The position numbers and the translations under genes were made by a program. The notes under the pieces were generated by a model. The model did no database searches. It was not told the DNA's origin and saw nothing but the letters and a program-made list of their open reading frames with translations. Below, piece by piece: positions 4,906 through 7,989 of a stretch of DNA of 7,989 bases. This stretch comes from Fimadaptatus sp963928645 (lineage in GTDB: Bacteria; Bacillota; Clostridia; Christensenellales; Aristaeellaceae), in contig CAWVGT010000212.1 in assembly GCA_963928645.1 (NCBI GenBank), positions 1 through 7,989 on the forward strand, in the 5' to 3' direction. Numbering within the stretch: position 1 is the stretch's first letter; every line of letters begins with the position of its first letter.

Positions 4906-7287
4906 ATGAAAAACCAAATTGTGCGCCGCGTCGCGCCCGACCAGGCGGAGCGCTTCTCTCCTTCGCCCCGCATCGGCCTGACCGCCGAGCAGGTGCGTCG
5001 GCGCGTGGACGACGGGCTGGTCAACGTAACCACTGCTACACAGGGCAAGTCCTATGCCCGCATACTGCGCGACAACCTGCTGACGCTGTTCAACCTGCTC
5101 AACTTCGCCCTGGCCGCGTGCGTCATACTGGTGGGCTCGTATACCAACGCGCTGTTCATAGGCGTGATAATATGCAACATCATAATCGGCACTTACCAGG
5201 AGATGCGCGCCAAGCGCACCATAGAGCGGCTCAAGGTCGTGAGCGCCCCGACCGCATGCGCCGTGCGCGACGGCGCGGAGACCGAGCTGGCCGTGGAACA
5301 GCTGGTGCTGGACGACATCACGGTGTGGCGCGCGGGCATGCAGCTCAGCGCCGACTGCGTGGTCGTGGAGGGCACGGTCGAGGTGAACGAGTCGCTGCTG
5401 ACCGGCGAGAGCGACGCGCTGCTCAAGCAGCCCGGCGATGCGCTGATGTCGGGCAGCTTTATCGTATCGGGCGAGTGCCGCGCGCGCGTGGAGCACGTGG
5501 GCGACGACAACTACGCCGCGCGCATAGCCGGCGACGCCAGGCAGTTCAAAAAGCCCAACTCCGAGCTGATGCGCTCGCTGAACCTGATAATCAAATCGAT
5601 CAGCTTCGCGATAGTGCCGATAGGCGGGGCGCTGTTCCTCAAGCAGTACTTCATGATGCACATGACGCTGCGCGACGCCGTCGTAAACACCGTCGCCGCC
5701 ATGATAGGCATGATACCCGAGGGGCTGATACTGCTCACCAGCGTGGCGCTGGCGGTGGGCGTGATACGGCTCGCGCGCCGCCGCACGCTGGTGCAGCAGC
5801 TCTACTGCATAGAGACGCTGGCGCGCGTGGACACGCTGTGCCTGGACAAGACCGGCACGATCACCACGGGCGAGATGCAGGTGACCGAGCTCACGCCGAT
5901 AGAGGCCACATACGAATACGCCAGCGCCGCGCTCAACGCCTTCACCCACGCGATGACCGACGACAACCCCACCAACCGCGCGCTGCGCGCCCGCTTTAAC
6001 GGCGATACCGACTGGAAGTGCGTGTACACCGAGCCGTTCTCGTCGGCGCGCAAGTGGAGCGCCGCGCAGTTCGAGCGCGAGGGCTCGATCGTGCTGGGCG
6101 CGCCCGAATTCGTGCTGGGCGAGGACTACGCGCGCGTGCGCGACCGGGTCGAGGACTGCGCCGCGCGCGGGCTGCGCGTGCTGGTGCTGGCGCACTCGGG
6201 CGCGCCGCTGGGCAACCAGCAGCTGCCCGCGGGCCGGCTGGAGATCTGCGCGCTGATATCGATCGGCGACACGCTGCGGCCCGAGGCGCCGTCCACACTG
6301 GACTACTTCGCGCGCCAGGACGTGGACATAAAGGTCATATCGGGCGACAACCCGGTGACCGTGGCCAGCGTGGCCCGGCGCGCCGGGCTCAGGGGCGCGG
6401 ACAGCCTGATCGACCTGAGCACGCTGACCGACGACCAGGTGGCCGACGCGGCCGACAGATACACGATATTTGGCCGGGTCACGCCCCAGCGCAAGCGCGT
6501 GCTCGTCAACGCGCTCAAGCAGCGCGGCCACACCGTGGCCATGACCGGCGACGGCGTAAACGACGTGCTGGCGCTCAAGGACGCCGACTGCTCGATAGCG
6601 ATGGCCACCGGCAGCGACGCCGCGCGCCAGGTCGCCAACATAGTGCTGCTCGACTCCAACTTCGCCTCTATGCCCGCGGTCGTGGCCGAGGGGCGGCGCG
6701 TCATAAACAACATATCGCGCTCGGCCTCGCTGTTCCTCACCAAGACGATATTCTCGTCGCTGCTGGCGATACTGATGCTGGTGCTGATGCACGGCTATCC
6801 GTTCCAGCCGATACAGCTGACGCTGTTCTCGTCGCTGGCGATAGGGTTCCCGTCGTTCGTGCTGGCGCTGGAGCCCAACTCCGCGCGCGTGCGCGGCAAC
6901 TTCCTGATAACCGTACTGGGCCGCGCGCTGCCGGCGGCGCTTACGATCGTGCTGGGCGTGTCGGCGTGCATCGCTATGGCGTATGTGTGGGATCACGACC
7001 ACAGCGTCGTGAGCACTATGGCGGTGCTGTTCACGGTGTGCGTGGGGCTGATGTCGCTGGCGCGGGTGTGTCGGCCGTTCAACCTGCTGCGCGCGGCGCT
7101 GCTGGCGCTGTGCACCGGCGCGTTTGTGGCGTGCGTGCTGGTGCTGCCGGGGCTGTTCCAGCTGGTGCCGCTCACGCGCGATCAGCTGCTGCTGCTGGCC
7201 GGCATGGTGGCGCTGGCGCTGCCGCTCATGCTGGGCATCGCGGCGCTGCTCAAAAAAATCCCGGTTTTTGCGGAAAACGGCGTTTAA
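4906..7287 (+). CDS. CtpE-like P-type cation-transporting ATPase
   Basis: Plasma-membrane ion pump of 793 residues powered by ATP, with all core motifs: TGES (166-169, actuator), PEGL (271-274, ion-binding helix M4), DKTGT with phospho-acceptor Asp314, KWSA (383-386, nucleotide site), SGDNP (479-483) and MTGDGVND (546-553, hinge Mg site). Helix pairs lie at about 58-76 and 78-96, then 227-246 and 260-285; the C-terminal helices begin near 610, with ALEPN (654-658) in M6. The IPEGLILLTS segment and ALEPN resemble mycobacterial CtpE and related streptococcal pumps, linked to calcium. There is no N-terminal metal-binding Cys motif, which argues against a copper or zinc pump. The substrate is inferred. 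I chose ATG 4906 (AAGAGGTG upstream); an in-frame ATG at 4816 precedes the terminator and promoter. No terminator is evident before rubrerythrin. Confidence 0.92.
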   Translation: MKNQIVRRVAPDQAERFSPSPRIGLTAEQVRRRVDDGLVNVTTATQGKSYARILRDNLLTLFNLLNFALAACVILVGSYTNALFIGVIICNIIIGTYQEMRAKRTIERLKVVSAPTACAVRDGAETELAVEQLVLDDITVWRAGMQLSADCVVVEGTVEVNESLLTGESDALLKQPGDALMSGSFIVSGECRARVEHVGDDNYAARIAGDARQFKKPNSELMRSLNLIIKSISFAIVPIGGALFLKQYFMMHMTLRDAVVNTVAAMIGMIPEGLILLTSVALAVGVIRLARRRTLVQQLYCIETLARVDTLCLDKTGTITTGEMQVTELTPIEATYEYASAALNAFTHAMTDDNPTNRALRARFNGDTDWKCVYTEPFSSARKWSAAQFEREGSIVLGAPEFVLGEDYARVRDRVEDCAARGLRVLVLAHSGAPLGNQQLPAGRLEICALISIGDTLRPEAPSTLDYFARQDVDIKVISGDNPVTVASVARRAGLRGADSLIDLSTLTDDQVADAADRYTIFGRVTPQRKRVLVNALKQRGHTVAMTGDGVNDVLALKDADCSIAMATGSDAARQVANIVLLDSNFASMPAVVAEGRRVINNISRSASLFLTKTIFSSLLAILMLVLMHGYPFQPIQLTLFSSLAIGFPSFVLALEPNSARVRGNFLITVLGRALPAALTIVLGVSACIAMAYVWDHDHSVVSTMAVLFTVCVGLMSLARVCRPFNLLRAALLALCTGAFVACVLVLPGLFQLVPLTRDQLLLLAGMVALALPLMLGIAALLKKIPVFAENGV

Positions 7288-7411
7288 TGCGCGCATTTCG
7301 GGATATATATATACCATACGGCGGCTGAAAAGCGCGCGCGACGCGCCAAGCCGCACATCGCAATGCTATAGCCGGCAGGCGCTCGCGCCGCGGCGGAAAG
7401 GTGGATAACAC
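7288..7411 (+). promoter_or_regulatory. Leader region of rubrerythrin with AT island and nested inverted repeat
   Basis: This 124-base gap contains an alternating AT tract (7303-7313), striking in such GC-rich DNA, that could hold a -10 such as TATATA (7306-7311) with a weak TTTAAT -35 (7283-7288) 17 bases upstream. Downstream, GCGGCT (7321-7326) pairs with AGCCGC (7349-7354) around an inner GCGCG/CGCGC stem. The ribosome-binding site AAAGGTGG (7397-7404) is 7 bases before the rubrerythrin ATG. A separate promoter for rubrerythrin is plausible but unproven. Confidence 0.35.
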
Positions 7412-7948
<537 letters not shown>

Positions 7949-7974
7949 GAGCTGCAAGGCTGACATACAGAAGC

Positions 7975-7989
7975 GGGGGGGGGGGGGGG
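7975..7989. other. Terminal poly-G run, probable artefact
   Basis: Fifteen consecutive G bases end the window. Pure G tails are typical of no-signal cycles in two-colour sequencing and of poorly supported contig ends. I read it as technical and as the contig end, not as biology. Confidence 0.75.

Noticed and set aside
7261..7290. Terminator directly after the P-type ATPase
   Set aside because: The possible stem (CCGGTTTT with AAAACGG) lies inside the coding end, has a bulge, and lacks a following T run.
4867..7356. Minus-strand open frame of 829 codons
   Set aside because: It is codon-aligned antisense to the P-type ATPase, open for the same codon-usage reason, and has a His/Arg/Gln-rich nonsense composition.

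Overview
The window looks like a contig end from a high-GC, endospore-forming, anaerobic member of the Bacillota (Clostridia-like). Three recognisable sporulation genes (spoVAA, spoVAB, spoIID), Shine-Dalgarno sites close to AAAGGAGG and a two-domain rubrerythrin support this. The genes are strongly GC-rich. They avoid the codons TTA, CTA and TCA, yet use ATA as the main isoleucine codon. I cannot name a genus. The last 15 bases are a pure G run, probably a sequencing or assembly artefact at a contig end.

Layout. Positions 1 to about 922 hold no credible gene. Their base composition is near 50% GC, and they contain a degenerate tandem repeat with a period of about 222 bp that runs off the left edge. 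Positions 998-2146 carry a minus-strand operon: a 57-residue one-helix membrane protein of unknown function, then spoVAA, then spoVAB. A sigF/sigG-like promoter lies just upstream of the small gene. The spoVAC-AD-AE core channel genes do not follow; the repeat array does. A divergent intergenic region (2147-2344) separates this operon from plus-strand spoIID, which encodes a secreted lytic transglycosylase with an internal low-complexity insert and a C-terminal SH3 domain. A UPF0340 (ywlG-type) gene follows. A hairpin terminator at 4829-4853 ends that unit and overlaps a candidate housekeeping promoter for a CtpE-like P-type cation ATPase (4906-7287). Rubrerythrin (7412-7948) is the last gene.

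Functional picture. The left half serves sporulation: SpoIID remodels septal peptidoglycan during engulfment, and SpoVA proteins act in dipicolinate movement in the forespore. The right half serves vegetative cation homeostasis and peroxide defence. No defence system, CRISPR array, tRNA, rRNA or transposase was seen. The least explained element is the 222-bp repeat array, followed by the small membrane gene that leads the spoVA operon.
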